In this document: one piece after another, positions 17,246 to 25,854 of the stretch | Layout of the letters: every line of letters begins with the position of its first letter | Numbering within the stretch: the first letter of the stretch is position 1 | NCBI GenBank assembly: GCA_050742455.1 | Contig: JBOGIG010000063.1 | Span: forward strand, 1 to 64,000 | DNA length: 64,000 nt | Direction of reading: 5' to 3' | DNA from: JBOGIG01 sp050742455 | Lineage (GTDB): Bacteria; Actinomycetota; Acidimicrobiia; Acidimicrobiales; JBOGIG01 | Position numbers and translations under genes: made by a program | Notes under the pieces: generated by a model | What the model was told of the DNA's origin: nothing | The model's input: the letters and a program-made list of their open reading frames with translations, nothing else | Databases searched by the model: none

Positions 17246-18457
17246 TTACACGCCGGGGCGCACCTCCAGGGCACTGGTGGGCAGGACCTCGACCGCGATG
17301 TCGGGCACCTCGAAATTGAACGGTTGGTATCGCGGTTGGGCCGACTGGCGATAGCGAGTCGTCGAATGGACCGGGTCCTTGTCGAAGTGGGGAATGACCT
17401 TGGTGCCGAATAGCTCCAGCATCTCGAGGACCTCCTCGTGGGCCATGCCGTCATTGGGAAGCCCAAACACCACCTGGTCGCAGCCCACCGTCTGATATTT
17501 CTCGACCTGCTCGCACACTTCGTCGGGGGTGCCACACAGGAGCCAGCCTGCTTCGATGAGTGCGTCGAGGGTTTCCTCGCTCGGCGGCCGATGGGGGGGC
17601 TCGGGCCACGTTCGGGCGTGCTCGGGCTTGGGGATGGTGTCGTGGTACAGGCACACCAGGGAATACAGGTAGCCCCGACCGGCGGTGGTGGCGATCTCCC
17701 GTGCCCTCTTGCGATCGCTGAGGCAGATCACGCCGTTGGTCATCATCACGTTGTCGTTCTTGTACTGGCCGAGCGGCGAGGCACACGCGGCGATGGCGGA
17801 CTTGTAGGCCTCGATCCGGCCGGCCAGCGCATAGACCGGTTCAAAATTGAAGGCAATTGCGCCGATGCCCAACTCCCCGGCCCGGGCGAAGGTGGTCGGA
17901 TTGCCGCAGGCCACCCAGATGGGAGGGTGGCCAATCCCGTAGGGCTTGGGCAGGACATTGTGGGGATAGGGCACCACGAAGTGCTCTCCTTCGAAGGAGT
18001 AATCGCGCTGCTCCCACATACGGGGGATCTCCTTGATGACCTCTTCCCACTCGGCCTTGGTCGAGTTCTTGTCCAAGATATTGAAGGTGGCGATCTCGTG
18101 GCTACCAGCGCCCCGACCCGTGCCCCATTCGAAGCGGCCCTCGGTCACGTGATCGAGAAATGCCACCCGTTCTGCATTGCGAACGGGGTGGTTGACCCGG
18201 GGAGAGAGGTTGTTGATCCCAGTGGAGAGGTGGATGCGCTGGGTCTGACCGGCCAGGTATCCCATCATGACTTCGGGGGAGGACAGGTGACTGTACTCGG
18301 TCAGGCTGTGATGCTCGCCGAACCAGGCGTACTTCCAGTTGTGCTTGTCGGCCTGGACCACGTATTCCATCTCGCGCAAGATCATGGTGTGCTCACTCGC
18401 GGTGTCTCGAGATGCCGGGCCGGGAAGATAGCCGTTGATGAAGATCCCGAATTCCAT
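17246..18457 (-). CDS. LLM-class flavin-dependent oxidoreductase
   Basis: Bacterial-luciferase-like monooxygenase or F420-dependent oxidoreductase, about 403 aa. Features include MEFGIFINGYLPG, WFGEHHSLTEYSHLSSPEV, the GRFEWGTGRGAGSHE loop and VACGNPTTFARAGELGIG. I chose ATG 18457 over 18469 because GGAGG lies 6 bp upstream of it. A KstR-consensus palindrome sits 15 bp upstream, so it is likely repressed by a TetR-type regulator of lipid or steroid catabolism. FMN or F420 use and the substrate are unknown. Confidence 0.88.
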   Translation of the reverse strand: MEFGIFINGYLPGPASRDTASEHTMILREMEYVVQADKHNWKYAWFGEHHSLTEYSHLSSPEVMMGYLAGQTQRIHLSTGINNLSPRVNHPVRNAERVAFLDHVTEGRFEWGTGRGAGSHEIATFNILDKNSTKAEWEEVIKEIPRMWEQRDYSFEGEHFVVPYPHNVLPKPYGIGHPPIWVACGNPTTFARAGELGIGAIAFNFEPVYALAGRIEAYKSAIAACASPLGQYKNDNVMMTNGVICLSDRKRAREIATTAGRGYLYSLVCLYHDTIPKPEHARTWPEPPHRPPSEETLDALIEAGWLLCGTPDEVCEQVEKYQTVGCDQVVFGLPNDGMAHEEVLEMLELFGTKVIPHFDKDPVHSTTRYRQSAQPRYQPFNFEVPDIAVEVLPTSALEVRPGV

Positions 18458-18472
18458 TTTGGCCTCCATTTC

Positions 18473-18486
18473 TAGAACAAGTTCTA
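18473..18486. promoter_or_regulatory. KstR-like operator upstream of the LLM oxidoreductase
   Basis: TAGAACAAGTTCTA is an inverted repeat matching the published mycobacterial KstR consensus TNNAACNNGTTNNA at every fixed position. It abuts a possible -10 element (TAGATT on the minus strand, 18491-18486) and would cover the transcription start. KstR controls sterol catabolism in Mycobacterium and Rhodococcus; whether the regulator here is KstR is inference. Confidence 0.65.
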
Positions 18487-18601
18487 ATCTAGGGCAGGCG
18501 GCGCAAACAGGTCAAGAACTCCGGGCAGGTCGGGGACCCTGCTGGTCAAGGACGCCCGGCAGGACCGAGCCAGGACGGGCGGGAAGGTCGGATTTGGCCG
18601 G

Positions 18602-19708
18602 TCAGTCAGCCGAGCGGCGCATCGCCGAGTGCAGTGACTTCGGTGTCAGCACTCCCAGGTATCGTCCGGCCTCCGAGACGGGCGCCCAGCCGGCATCGTC
18701 ACCGAGGATGAGGGCCAGGGCGGCCTTGAGCGACTCGCCCACCCTCAGTTCCTCGGGCAGGGGACGCACGGCGCCGTTGAGGGGCCCGGGGTGGGCCTGT
18801 GCCAGCAGCCCCGGGCGTTCGACCCACCCGGCGGCGCGCCCCGAGGGCTCTACAACCATGGCCCAGTCGACACCGGCTCCGTCGAGCACCCCCAGCACCG
18901 CGTCACGGTCATCATCGGGCGCAACCACGGGAACAGACTCCAGGTCCTCGGCCCTGACCTGGGTGACGGCCATTCGCCGCAGCCCCCGCTCCGAACCGAC
19001 GAATGCGGCTACGAAGGAAGTGGCCGGGTGACCGAGCACCTGGGCCGGAGTGTCGTACTGCTCGAGGTGGCCCCCTTCGGCCATGATGGCGATCCTGTCC
19101 CCCATGCGCACGGCCTCCTCGATGTCGTGAGTGACCATGACCACGGTCTTGCCGAGGCGTCGCTGTAAGGCCAGGAACTCGTCCTGGAGGCGTTCACGCG
19201 TAATGGGGTCGGTCGCACCAAAGGGCTCGTCCATCAACAGCACGGGCGGATCAGCGCCCAGGGCCCGGGCCACTCCCACCCGCTGTGCCTGCCCACCGGA
19301 AAGCTCGTGGGGGTAGCGGGGCCCGAACTCGTCGGGATCCAGGCCAACCAGGTCCAACAGCTCAGCCACCCGACGACGTATGCGAGCCTTGTCCCAGCCG
19401 AGCAGGCGAGGAACGCAGGCCACGTTGTCGGACACCTTCTGGTGAGGAAAGAGGCCCGATGACTGGATCACGTATCCGATCCGCCGTCGGAGCTGGACCG
19501 GGTCGGACTCGGTGACGTCCTCGTCGTCGAGAAATATCCGACCGGCGCTGGGCTGGACCAGGCGGTTGATCATGCGAACCGTGGTGGTCTTTCCGCATCC
19601 CGATGGTCCCACCAGCACGCACAACTGGCCCGAGGCCACTTCCAGGCTCAGGGAATCGACCGCCAGGCGGGATCCAAAACGCTTGGTCACCCGCTCCAGC
19701 CGGATCAT
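18602..19708 (-). CDS. ABC transporter ATPase, quaternary amine/osmoprotectant type (OpuCA/ProV-like)
   Basis: 368 aa. Walker A GPSGCGKTT (about 34-42), signature LSGGQAQRVGVARAL, Walker B PVLLMDEPFGATD and the H-loop VTHDIEE. The C-terminal 120 residues resemble the tandem CBS region that in OpuA-type ATPases senses ionic strength. It is transcribed divergently from its permease genes with only 27 bp between starts, an unusual arrangement because these genes are normally in one operon. Imports glycine betaine-like compounds in the family; the ligand is unknown here. Confidence 0.92.
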   Translation of the reverse strand: MIRLERVTKRFGSRLAVDSLSLEVASGQLCVLVGPSGCGKTTTVRMINRLVQPSAGRIFLDDEDVTESDPVQLRRRIGYVIQSSGLFPHQKVSDNVACVPRLLGWDKARIRRRVAELLDLVGLDPDEFGPRYPHELSGGQAQRVGVARALGADPPVLLMDEPFGATDPITRERLQDEFLALQRRLGKTVVMVTHDIEEAVRMGDRIAIMAEGGHLEQYDTPAQVLGHPATSFVAAFVGSERGLRRMAVTQVRAEDLESVPVVAPDDDRDAVLGVLDGAGVDWAMVVEPSGRAAGWVERPGLLAQAHPGPLNGAVRPLPEELRVGESLKAALALILGDDAGWAPVSEAGRYLGVLTPKSLHSAMRRSAD

Positions 19709-19735
19709 GACATTCCCAAGCTAGCCTTTCGAGAC

Positions 19736-20401
19736 GTGGCGTCCGACCCGTGGATCCGCTGGAGTTGGATCGGTCCCCACCTCGGCCTGATCCGCTCGGA
19801 GTTGGCTCAGCACCTGGAGCTCACCGCTGTGGCGGTGGGACTGGGCCTGGTCATCGCCCTCCCCCTGGCCTGGGCCGCCTGGCACTGGTCGTGGATAACC
19901 GGCCCCGTCTTGGGCCTGAGCGGGCTGCTCTACACCATCCCCTCCCTGGCCCTATTCTCGTTGCTGGTTCCGGTGTTCGGCCTCAGCGCCGTCACGGCCG
20001 AGTTCGGTCTGGTGGGCTACACGTTGTTGATCCTCATCCGCAATACCGTCACGGGATTGGCCTCGGTGCCCCCCGAGGTCCGGGAAGCGGCCCGGGCCAT
20101 GGGATACACCCCGCTGCGCCAGTTGGCCAAGGTCGACTTTCCTTTGTCCCTGCCCGCCATCCTTGCCGGGCTGCGCATCGCCACGGTGACCACCATCGGA
20201 TTGGTCAGCGTCACCGCCCTCATCGGCGAGGGTGGGTTGGGCCAGCTATTCATCGACGGCTTCCAGCGAGACTTCAAGACACCTCTGATGGTGGGGTTGA
20301 TCCTGTCCGTGATTCTCGCCCTGGGGGCCGACCTCCTCCTGGTCGGGGCCCAGCGCCTCGTTACCCCCTGGGCCCGCCGGGCTGAGCCGGGAGCCGGCTG
20401 A
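19736..20401 (+). CDS. Osmoprotectant-type ABC transporter permease 1 (OpuCB-like)
   Basis: 221 aa, GTG start. About five to six TM segments and the cytoplasmic EAA loop EVREAARAMGYTPLRQLAKV that contacts the ATPase. HLELTAVAVGLGLVIALP at the N-terminus is typical of BetaProP-family permeases. The stop overlaps the ATG of the second permease gene (TGATG). Confidence 0.92.
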   Translation: MASDPWIRWSWIGPHLGLIRSELAQHLELTAVAVGLGLVIALPLAWAAWHWSWITGPVLGLSGLLYTIPSLALFSLLVPVFGLSAVTAEFGLVGYTLLILIRNTVTGLASVPPEVREAARAMGYTPLRQLAKVDFPLSLPAILAGLRIATVTTIGLVSVTALIGEGGLGQLFIDGFQRDFKTPLMVGLILSVILALGADLLLVGAQRLVTPWARRAEPGAG

Positions 20402-21132
20402 TGTCCTTCCTCGGCCAGGTGGCGTCTTGGTTGACATCGGGCTCACACTGGTCTGGCCCCAACGGCATCCCGATCCGACTGGCCCAGCACCTGGAGCTCA
20501 CCGCCCTGGTGGTGGCCACCGCCGCAGTGGTGGGCATCGGCCTGGGCATCGTGCTCGGCCATTCCGGCCGGGGCGGGCTGGCGGTCATCAACCTGGCCAA
20601 CATCGGGCGGGCGGTACCGACCCTGGCCCTGCTTATCTTGTTCGTGCTCCAGTTCAGCATCGGCATTCTGCCCGCATACCTGTCACTGGTGGCGTTGGCC
20701 ATTCCCCCAGTGCTCACCAACTCCTACACCGGGGTTCGATCCGTCGATCCCCAGGTCACCCAAGCGGCCCGGGCCATGGGCATGACCCCCCGACAGGTTG
20801 TGGTGCGGGTGGAGCTACCCATCGCCGTACCCCTGATCATGGCCGGCTTGCGCACCACCGCGGTGGAGGTGGTGGCCACAGCCACCTTGGCCGCTTACGT
20901 GGCCTACGGGGGTCTCGGCCGCTACATCATCGATGGTCTGGCCACCCAGGATCAGGTCCAGCTCTTCTCTGGAGCGGTGCTGGTGGCCGCGCTGGCGGGA
21001 TTGGTCGACCTGGTCTTCTCCCGGGTGCAGCGAGCCCTCACCTCCCCCGGGTTGCGCAAACCGGGCCGGTTCCGGCGATGGAACCGAGGTCGGAACTGGA
21101 CACAATCGGTCCCTGTGGTCGAGGCGGGATAG
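20401..21132 (+). CDS. Osmoprotectant-type ABC transporter permease 2 (OpuCD-like)
   Basis: 243 aa, clearly paralogous to permease 1: AQHLELTALVVATAAVVGIG near the N-terminus and the EAA loop QVTQAARAMGMTPRQVVVRV. The two would form the membrane heterodimer. The C-terminus is a short basic tail. The substrate-binding protein gene begins 9 bp downstream. Confidence 0.92.
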   Translation: MSFLGQVASWLTSGSHWSGPNGIPIRLAQHLELTALVVATAAVVGIGLGIVLGHSGRGGLAVINLANIGRAVPTLALLILFVLQFSIGILPAYLSLVALAIPPVLTNSYTGVRSVDPQVTQAARAMGMTPRQVVVRVELPIAVPLIMAGLRTTAVEVVATATLAAYVAYGGLGRYIIDGLATQDQVQLFSGAVLVAALAGLVDLVFSRVQRALTSPGLRKPGRFRRWNRGRNWTQSVPVVEAG

Positions 21133-21141
21133 CTTTTGTAA

Positions 21142-21189
21142 ATGCACAGACTGATGAAGATGCACAGACTGATGAAGATGCACAGACTG
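21142..21189. repeat. 18-bp tandem repeat (2.7 copies) covering the start codon of the binding-protein gene
   Basis: Unit ATGCACAGACTGATGAAG at 21142, 21160 and, partly, 21178. Each copy supplies in-frame ATGs, so the number of start codons varies with copy number. Confidence 0.9.
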
Positions 21190-22128
21190 CACGAGTCGGC
21201 CAGACGCCGGCTGATGGTCATCTCCACCCTGGCCTGCGTGGCCGTGATCGGAGCGGCCTGCGGTTCGTCCAAGCCCGGTGCCAGCCCGTCCACAAGTACC
21301 GGGGCGGGGTCCAAGGGCTCCATCACCGTGGGGTCGACCAATTTTCCCGAGCAGGTGATCGTGGCCAACATCTACGCCGACGTCCTCACCCACGCCGGCT
21401 ACAAGGTGACGGTGCGGGCCAACCTGGGCACCCGGGAGATCGTGGAGCCAGCCCTGGCCCACGGCCAGATCGACCTTTACCCCGAATATGTCGGGAGCCT
21501 GTTGACGTTCCTCAACAAGGCTGCCCCGAACACTCCGACCAAGCTCGACGCCGAGTTGGCCGCCCTCCGGCCACTGCTGGCCGCCCAGGGCATCAAAGCC
21601 CTCAACCCTGCCCCAGCAGTCGATGAGAATGCCTTCGTCGTCACCCAGGCCACTGCCAGCAAGTACCACCTAAAGACCATCTCGGATCTGGCCCCGGTGG
21701 CCTCTCAGCTCGTTCTGGGTGGCACGCCCGAGTGCCCGACCCGCCCCCTATGCCTGCTCGGACTGCAAAAGACCTACGGCCTACACTTCAAGTCGTTCAC
21801 TCCCCTTGATGAGGCCGGTCCGATAACGGTGTCGGCCCTCAAGCACGGCAGCATCGACGTTGGGGAGCTGTTCAGCTCCGACGGCAGCATCACCCAGAAC
21901 AACTTCGTGGTGCTTACCGACAACAAGAGCCTCCAACCCGCCGACAACCTGACCCCCGTCATCAGGTCCTCGGTGGATTCGGCCGCGGTCGCCGCCGCCC
22001 TGAACGCGGCCTCTGCCAAGCTCACCACGTCCCAGTTGAGTGCCCTCAACACCAAGGTCAATGTGGACAAGTCGGACCCGGCCAAGGTGGCCAAGGACTG
22101 GGTCCAGTCGGAAGGGCTGATTGGCTGA
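21142..22128 (+). CDS. Osmoprotectant-type substrate-binding lipoprotein (OpuCC/OsmF-like)
   Basis: 328 aa from the first of several ATGs. The family motif region SITVGSTNFPEQVIVANIY is followed by ANLGTREIVEPALAHGQIDLYPEYVGS, typical of the OpuAC domain. The hydrophobic N-terminal segment ends in IGAACGSS, a weak lipobox. The first 18 codons are an MHRLMK repeat encoded by an 18-bp tandem repeat, giving several alternative ATG starts; the last possible start before the signal sequence is around MVISTL. It overlaps thiO by 8 bp. Confidence 0.88.
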   Translation: MHRLMKMHRLMKMHRLHESARRRLMVISTLACVAVIGAACGSSKPGASPSTSTGAGSKGSITVGSTNFPEQVIVANIYADVLTHAGYKVTVRANLGTREIVEPALAHGQIDLYPEYVGSLLTFLNKAAPNTPTKLDAELAALRPLLAAQGIKALNPAPAVDENAFVVTQATASKYHLKTISDLAPVASQLVLGGTPECPTRPLCLLGLQKTYGLHFKSFTPLDEAGPITVSALKHGSIDVGELFSSDGSITQNNFVVLTDNKSLQPADNLTPVIRSSVDSAAVAAALNAASAKLTTSQLSALNTKVNVDKSDPAKVAKDWVQSEGLIG

Positions 22129-23320
22129 CGTTGCCATCCTCGGAGGAGGCGTCATCGGCCTGGGGATCGCCTGGCGGGTGGCCCAGGCCGGACTCACAGT
22201 CACCGTGGTCGATCCCGACCCCGGATCGGGGGCATCCCGTGTAGCGGCCGGAATGCTGGCCCCGGTGACCGAGGTCGCCTTCGGGGAAGAGGATCTGTTG
22301 GCCCTCAACCTGGCCTCGGCCCAGATGTTCCCCCAGTTCGTGGCCGAGTTGGAGCAAGACTCAGGACTCGAAGTCGGCTACCGCACCTGTGGCACCCTGG
22401 CAGTGGCCTCCGATGCCAACGACAAATCCGAGCTCGACCGTTTGGTGTCATACCAGAGCGAATTGGGCCTGACCGTCGAGGTTCTCAGCCCAAAGGAGTG
22501 CCGCCAACTCGAACCCAGGTTGGCTCCCGGGATGAGGGGTGGGGCGCTGGTGGCCGGTGACCATCAGGTGAACCCCCGCCGATTGCATGCGGCCCTGCTC
22601 GAGGCGGCACGAAGAGCCGGCGCCCACATGGTGCCCAAGCGCGCTGTCGGAATCCGCCTGTCCGGCTCCAGGGCTCATCCGCTGGCCCGGGGAGTGGACC
22701 TGGCCGGTGGTGAAACGCTCGAGGCCTCTTCGGTGGTAGTGGCCATGGGGGCGTGGTCGTCAGCCTTGGCCGGTGTGCCGACCGGTCAGATGCCAACCGT
22801 GCGACCGGTCAAGGGCCAGATCCTTCGTCTGTGGGATCCGGGTCGGCCGGGCCTGTTGGAGCACAGCGTGCGGGCACTGGTCCAGGGCCACGGTGTGTAT
22901 TTTGTCCCGCGCCTGGACGGCGAGATCGTTCTGGGCGCCACGGTCGAGGAGCGCGGTTTCGACGACACCGTCACTGCAGGTGGGGTTCATGACTTGTTGC
23001 GCTTCTCGCACCGCATCCTGCCCGGACTATCCGAACTGGCTCTGATCGAATGCGGGGCGAGCTTGCGTCCGACCACGGCCGACAACGCTCCCCTGATAGG
23101 CGCCACCGACCTCGACGGCCTGAACCTGGCCACCGGCCACTTTCGCAACGGGGTCTTGCTGACCCCCATCACAGCCCAGGCCATCTTGGCCTTGATGACG
23201 CAGGGTTCGGTGGTGGGCCCGGCTGCCAACTTCGGCCCCTCTCGTTTCTATGCCCCATCAGGGGGCGGCTGCGCCTCCTCCGATGCCCGCGGACCGAGCG
23301 ACGTCACCGGGGCCGGGTGA
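22121..23320 (+). CDS. thiO: Glycine oxidase, thiamine thiazole synthesis
   Basis: FAD-dependent D-amino-acid-oxidase-family enzyme that oxidises glycine to the imine used by ThiG. 399 aa, TTG start that overlaps the upstream transporter gene by 8 bp. N-terminal dinucleotide motif VAILGGGVIGLGIAWR, the ASRVAAGMLAP segment typical of ThiO, and ECGASLRPTTADNAPLIGAT near the C-terminus. It is followed by thiS through a GTGA overlap, which fixes the pathway assignment. Confidence 0.93.
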   Translation: MADVAILGGGVIGLGIAWRVAQAGLTVTVVDPDPGSGASRVAAGMLAPVTEVAFGEEDLLALNLASAQMFPQFVAELEQDSGLEVGYRTCGTLAVASDANDKSELDRLVSYQSELGLTVEVLSPKECRQLEPRLAPGMRGGALVAGDHQVNPRRLHAALLEAARRAGAHMVPKRAVGIRLSGSRAHPLARGVDLAGGETLEASSVVVAMGAWSSALAGVPTGQMPTVRPVKGQILRLWDPGRPGLLEHSVRALVQGHGVYFVPRLDGEIVLGATVEERGFDDTVTAGGVHDLLRFSHRILPGLSELALIECGASLRPTTADNAPLIGATDLDGLNLATGHFRNGVLLTPITAQAILALMTQGSVVGPAANFGPSRFYAPSGGGCASSDARGPSDVTGAG

Positions 23321-23529
23321 ACGTGGCGGTGGTGGTTACCCTCAACGGACTGGCCACGACGCTCAGACCAGGAACTACCGTGGAGACCATGGTCGACGAC
23401 ATGGGACAAGGACGAGGGGGCATTGCCGTGGCGCGGAACTCCGAGATCATTCCCCGTAGCTGCTGGGCCGTCACCATCCTGTCCAATGGCGATCGGGTCG
23501 AGATCCTGGCCGCCGCACAAGGCGGCTGA
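23317..23529 (+). CDS. thiS: Sulfur carrier protein ThiS
   Basis: 70 aa, GTG start overlapping the thiO stop. Ubiquitin-like beta-grasp protein beginning VVVTLNGLATTLRPGTTVE and ending in the Gly-Gly that is adenylated and thiocarboxylated (AAAQGG). Middle segment GIAVARNSEIIPRS matches the family. The next gene, thiG, starts 1 bp after the stop. Confidence 0.94.
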   Translation: MNVAVVVTLNGLATTLRPGTTVETMVDDMGQGRGGIAVARNSEIIPRSCWAVTILSNGDRVEILAAAQGG

Positions 23530-23530
23530 C

Positions 23531-24301
23531 GTGGATGACCCCCTCATCATCGCTGGTGAGACCTTCGCCTCCCGTCTCATCATGGGCACGGGAGGAGCCA
23601 ACAGCCACGAGGCGCTGGAACAGGCCCTGCGGGCTTCGGGAACAGAGATCACCACTGTCGCCATGAGGCGCCTGGATCCAGCCACGCCCGGATCCGTCCT
23701 GGAGGTGATCGACCGCCTGGCCATCAAGGCGGTACCCAATACTGCGGGCTGCTTCACGGCCCGCGATGCCGTTCTGACGGCCCAGATGGGACGCGAAGCA
23801 CTGGGAACCAACTGGGTCAAACTGGAGGTCATCGGCGACGAGGAAACCTTGCTGCCCGATGGCGCCGAACTGTTGACGGCTGCCCAGGACCTGATCGCCG
23901 ACGACTTCGTGGTCCTGGCCTACACCAATGACGACCCTGTCCTGGCCCGGCGCCTCCAGGACTGCGGTTGTGCTGCGGTCATGCCCCTGGGGGCTCCCAT
24001 AGGTTCTGGCCTGGGCATCGGCAATCCCCACAACATCGCCCTGATCGTGGAATCAGCCAATGTTCCCGTGGTCCTCGACGCCGGCATAGGCACGGCATCG
24101 GACGCGGCCCGAGCCATGGAATTGGGCTGCGATGCCGTCCTGGTGGCTTCAGGAATCACCCGGGCCAAGTCACCGTGGCGTATGGCCGAGGCCATGGCCA
24201 AAGCCACCGAGGCGGGCCGCCTGGCCCGAAAGGCTGGTCGGATCCCGAGGCGTGACCGGGCACTGGCCTCCACTCCCGAGTTGGGTCGGCCCGAATTCTG
24301 A
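23531..24301 (+). CDS. thiG: Thiazole synthase
   Basis: 256 aa TIM barrel that joins 1-deoxyxylulose 5-phosphate, dehydroglycine and ThiS thiocarboxylate. Motifs: IAGETFASRLIMGTGG at the N-terminus, AVPNTAGCFTARDAV, the Schiff-base Lys in WVKLEVIGDEETLLPD, and VVLDAGIGTASDAARAMELGCDAVL. GTG start at 23531. Confidence 0.96.
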   Translation: MDDPLIIAGETFASRLIMGTGGANSHEALEQALRASGTEITTVAMRRLDPATPGSVLEVIDRLAIKAVPNTAGCFTARDAVLTAQMGREALGTNWVKLEVIGDEETLLPDGAELLTAAQDLIADDFVVLAYTNDDPVLARRLQDCGCAAVMPLGAPIGSGLGIGNPHNIALIVESANVPVVLDAGIGTASDAARAMELGCDAVLVASGITRAKSPWRMAEAMAKATEAGRLARKAGRIPRRDRALASTPELGRPEF

Positions 24302-24339
24302 GCGCCGAGCCCTTCGCCCCCCTGTCTCCGGTCGTTGTT

Positions 24340-25161
24340 TTGAGCATTTCCGGGGTGGACTCCAGCGGTGGTGCCGGTCTGAGCGCCGATCTGCGCACAT
24401 TTGCCGCTCTCGGTGTCCATGGCGCATGCGCCGTGGCCTCCCTCACGGCGCAGAACAGCCTGGGGGTCCAGGATCGCCTCGACACACCGGCCCATTTCCT
24501 CGCTGCCCAGGTCCAAGCAGTCACAATGGATATGGCCGTATTGGCTACCAAGACCGGCATGCTGGGCACGGCCGAGAACGTGTCGTGCGTAGCCGGGCGG
24601 GCCCGTTCCGGATTGCTGGGCCAAGTGGTCGTGGACCCGGTGCTGATTTCGAGCTCTGGGTGCGACCTGCTCGATACGGATGGTCCGGTGACCTACGTGA
24701 AAGAGCTGCTCCCGTATACCCTGGTGCTGACGCCCAATCGTTACGAGGCCGGGCTCCTTTCCGGAGTGGAGGTCACCGACTTCGACTCAGCCGTGGGGGC
24801 CGCCCGATGCCTGGCCGCCCACGGGCCGGCCTGGGTCGTGATCAAGGGTGGCCACAGTTTTGGTATACGGGGCCACAACGGAGCATCCGTACCCGCCGAT
24901 GTTTCGATGGACCTGGTGTTCGATTCCGCGTCCGATTCCGTCTTCACCATCTCCGCTCCCCGGGTTGACACGGGCAACGATCGGGGTACGGGGTGCACGC
25001 TGTCGGCCGCCATTGCCAGTTATCTCGCCCTGGGCCTAGATGTCCCCTCGGCGCTACGCCGGTCCAAGCAGTTCGTGGCCCAGGCCCTGCTCGGAGCGGC
25101 GGGCTGGCGGCTGGGAGCGAGCCATGGCCCCCTCGACCAGATGGGTTGGGTCGACAGATGA
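24340..25161 (+). CDS. thiD: Hydroxymethylpyrimidine (phosphate) kinase
   Basis: Phosphorylates HMP and HMP-P for thiamine synthesis; ribokinase fold. It has SGVDSSGGAGLSADLRTF, VDPVLISSSG and the C-terminal anion-hole DTGNDRGTGCTLSAAI. The start is uncertain: TTG at 24340 would clip the first beta strand (VVVLSISG), so translation may begin at a CTG at 24322 or at 24298, the latter overlapping the thiG stop. About 273 aa from TTG. thiE and thiC are not in the window. Confidence 0.92.
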   Translation: MSISGVDSSGGAGLSADLRTFAALGVHGACAVASLTAQNSLGVQDRLDTPAHFLAAQVQAVTMDMAVLATKTGMLGTAENVSCVAGRARSGLLGQVVVDPVLISSSGCDLLDTDGPVTYVKELLPYTLVLTPNRYEAGLLSGVEVTDFDSAVGAARCLAAHGPAWVVIKGGHSFGIRGHNGASVPADVSMDLVFDSASDSVFTISAPRVDTGNDRGTGCTLSAAIASYLALGLDVPSALRRSKQFVAQALLGAAGWRLGASHGPLDQMGWVDR

Positions 25162-25811
25162 CAGGCGAGGGTGCGTCCGAGGGTCCCGAGGGTGGAGGGG
25201 AGAGCCCGATGGGTGAATCCTGGAAGAGGGAAGCGCAGGACTGGGAGCAGGCCTCGGACAAGGGTCGGGCCTATGACGAGCGGGTGGACAAGCTGGCCGG
25301 CACCGGGCTCGACATGCACGGCGAAGCCGACCTGGTCGAAGCGTTCCTGCCCCGACAGGTGCTCGACGCCGGATGTGGGACTGGCCGCGTCGCCATTGAA
25401 CTGGCCCGACGGGGTATGGAGGTGACCGGAGTCGACGGAGACTCCTCCATGCTGGACCGGGCTCGATCCAAGTCTGACGCCGTGGAGTGGATACTCGGAG
25501 ACCTAGCCGAAGCCGGCGACCTGGCCGGTATCGAGGTAGAGCTGGCCCTCATGGCCGGCAACGTGATGATCTTCGTGGCCCCGGGGACCGAATCAGCGGT
25601 CATCGCCAACGTGGCCGCCACGATCTGTCCCGGCGGCGTCCTGATCGCCGGATTCCAGATCGTGTCCGGACGAATCGGGTTGGAGGCCTACGACGAGGCT
25701 TGCCGCCGGGCCGATCTTGAGCTCAGCATCCGGTGGTCGACGTGGGACAAGGCCCCGTTTGCGCCCAGCGACACTTACGCCGTCTCGGTGCACCGGCGCC
25801 CCCTCAGATAG
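25158..25811 (+). CDS. Class I SAM-dependent methyltransferase
   Basis: 217 aa. Motif I VLDAGCGTGRVAIEL, followed by VTGVDGDSSMLDRA with the acidic SAM-ribose ligand, and a later GGVLIAGFQI strand. The ATG overlaps the thiD stop as ATGA; a second ATG at 25209 is an alternative. The family does not reveal the acceptor. Coupling to thiD may reflect operon organisation rather than a thiamine role. Confidence 0.85.
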   Translation: MTGEGASEGPEGGGESPMGESWKREAQDWEQASDKGRAYDERVDKLAGTGLDMHGEADLVEAFLPRQVLDAGCGTGRVAIELARRGMEVTGVDGDSSMLDRARSKSDAVEWILGDLAEAGDLAGIEVELALMAGNVMIFVAPGTESAVIANVAATICPGGVLIAGFQIVSGRIGLEAYDEACRRADLELSIRWSTWDKAPFAPSDTYAVSVHRRPLR

Positions 25812-25854
25812 TCCGGACACCCAACGACAAGGCCAACAGGGGCATGATTGAGCC

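Noticed and set aside
22058..22357. TPP riboswitch upstream of thiO
   Set aside because: The thiO start overlaps the transporter gene, leaving no untranslated leader, and no TPP riboswitch core motifs were seen.
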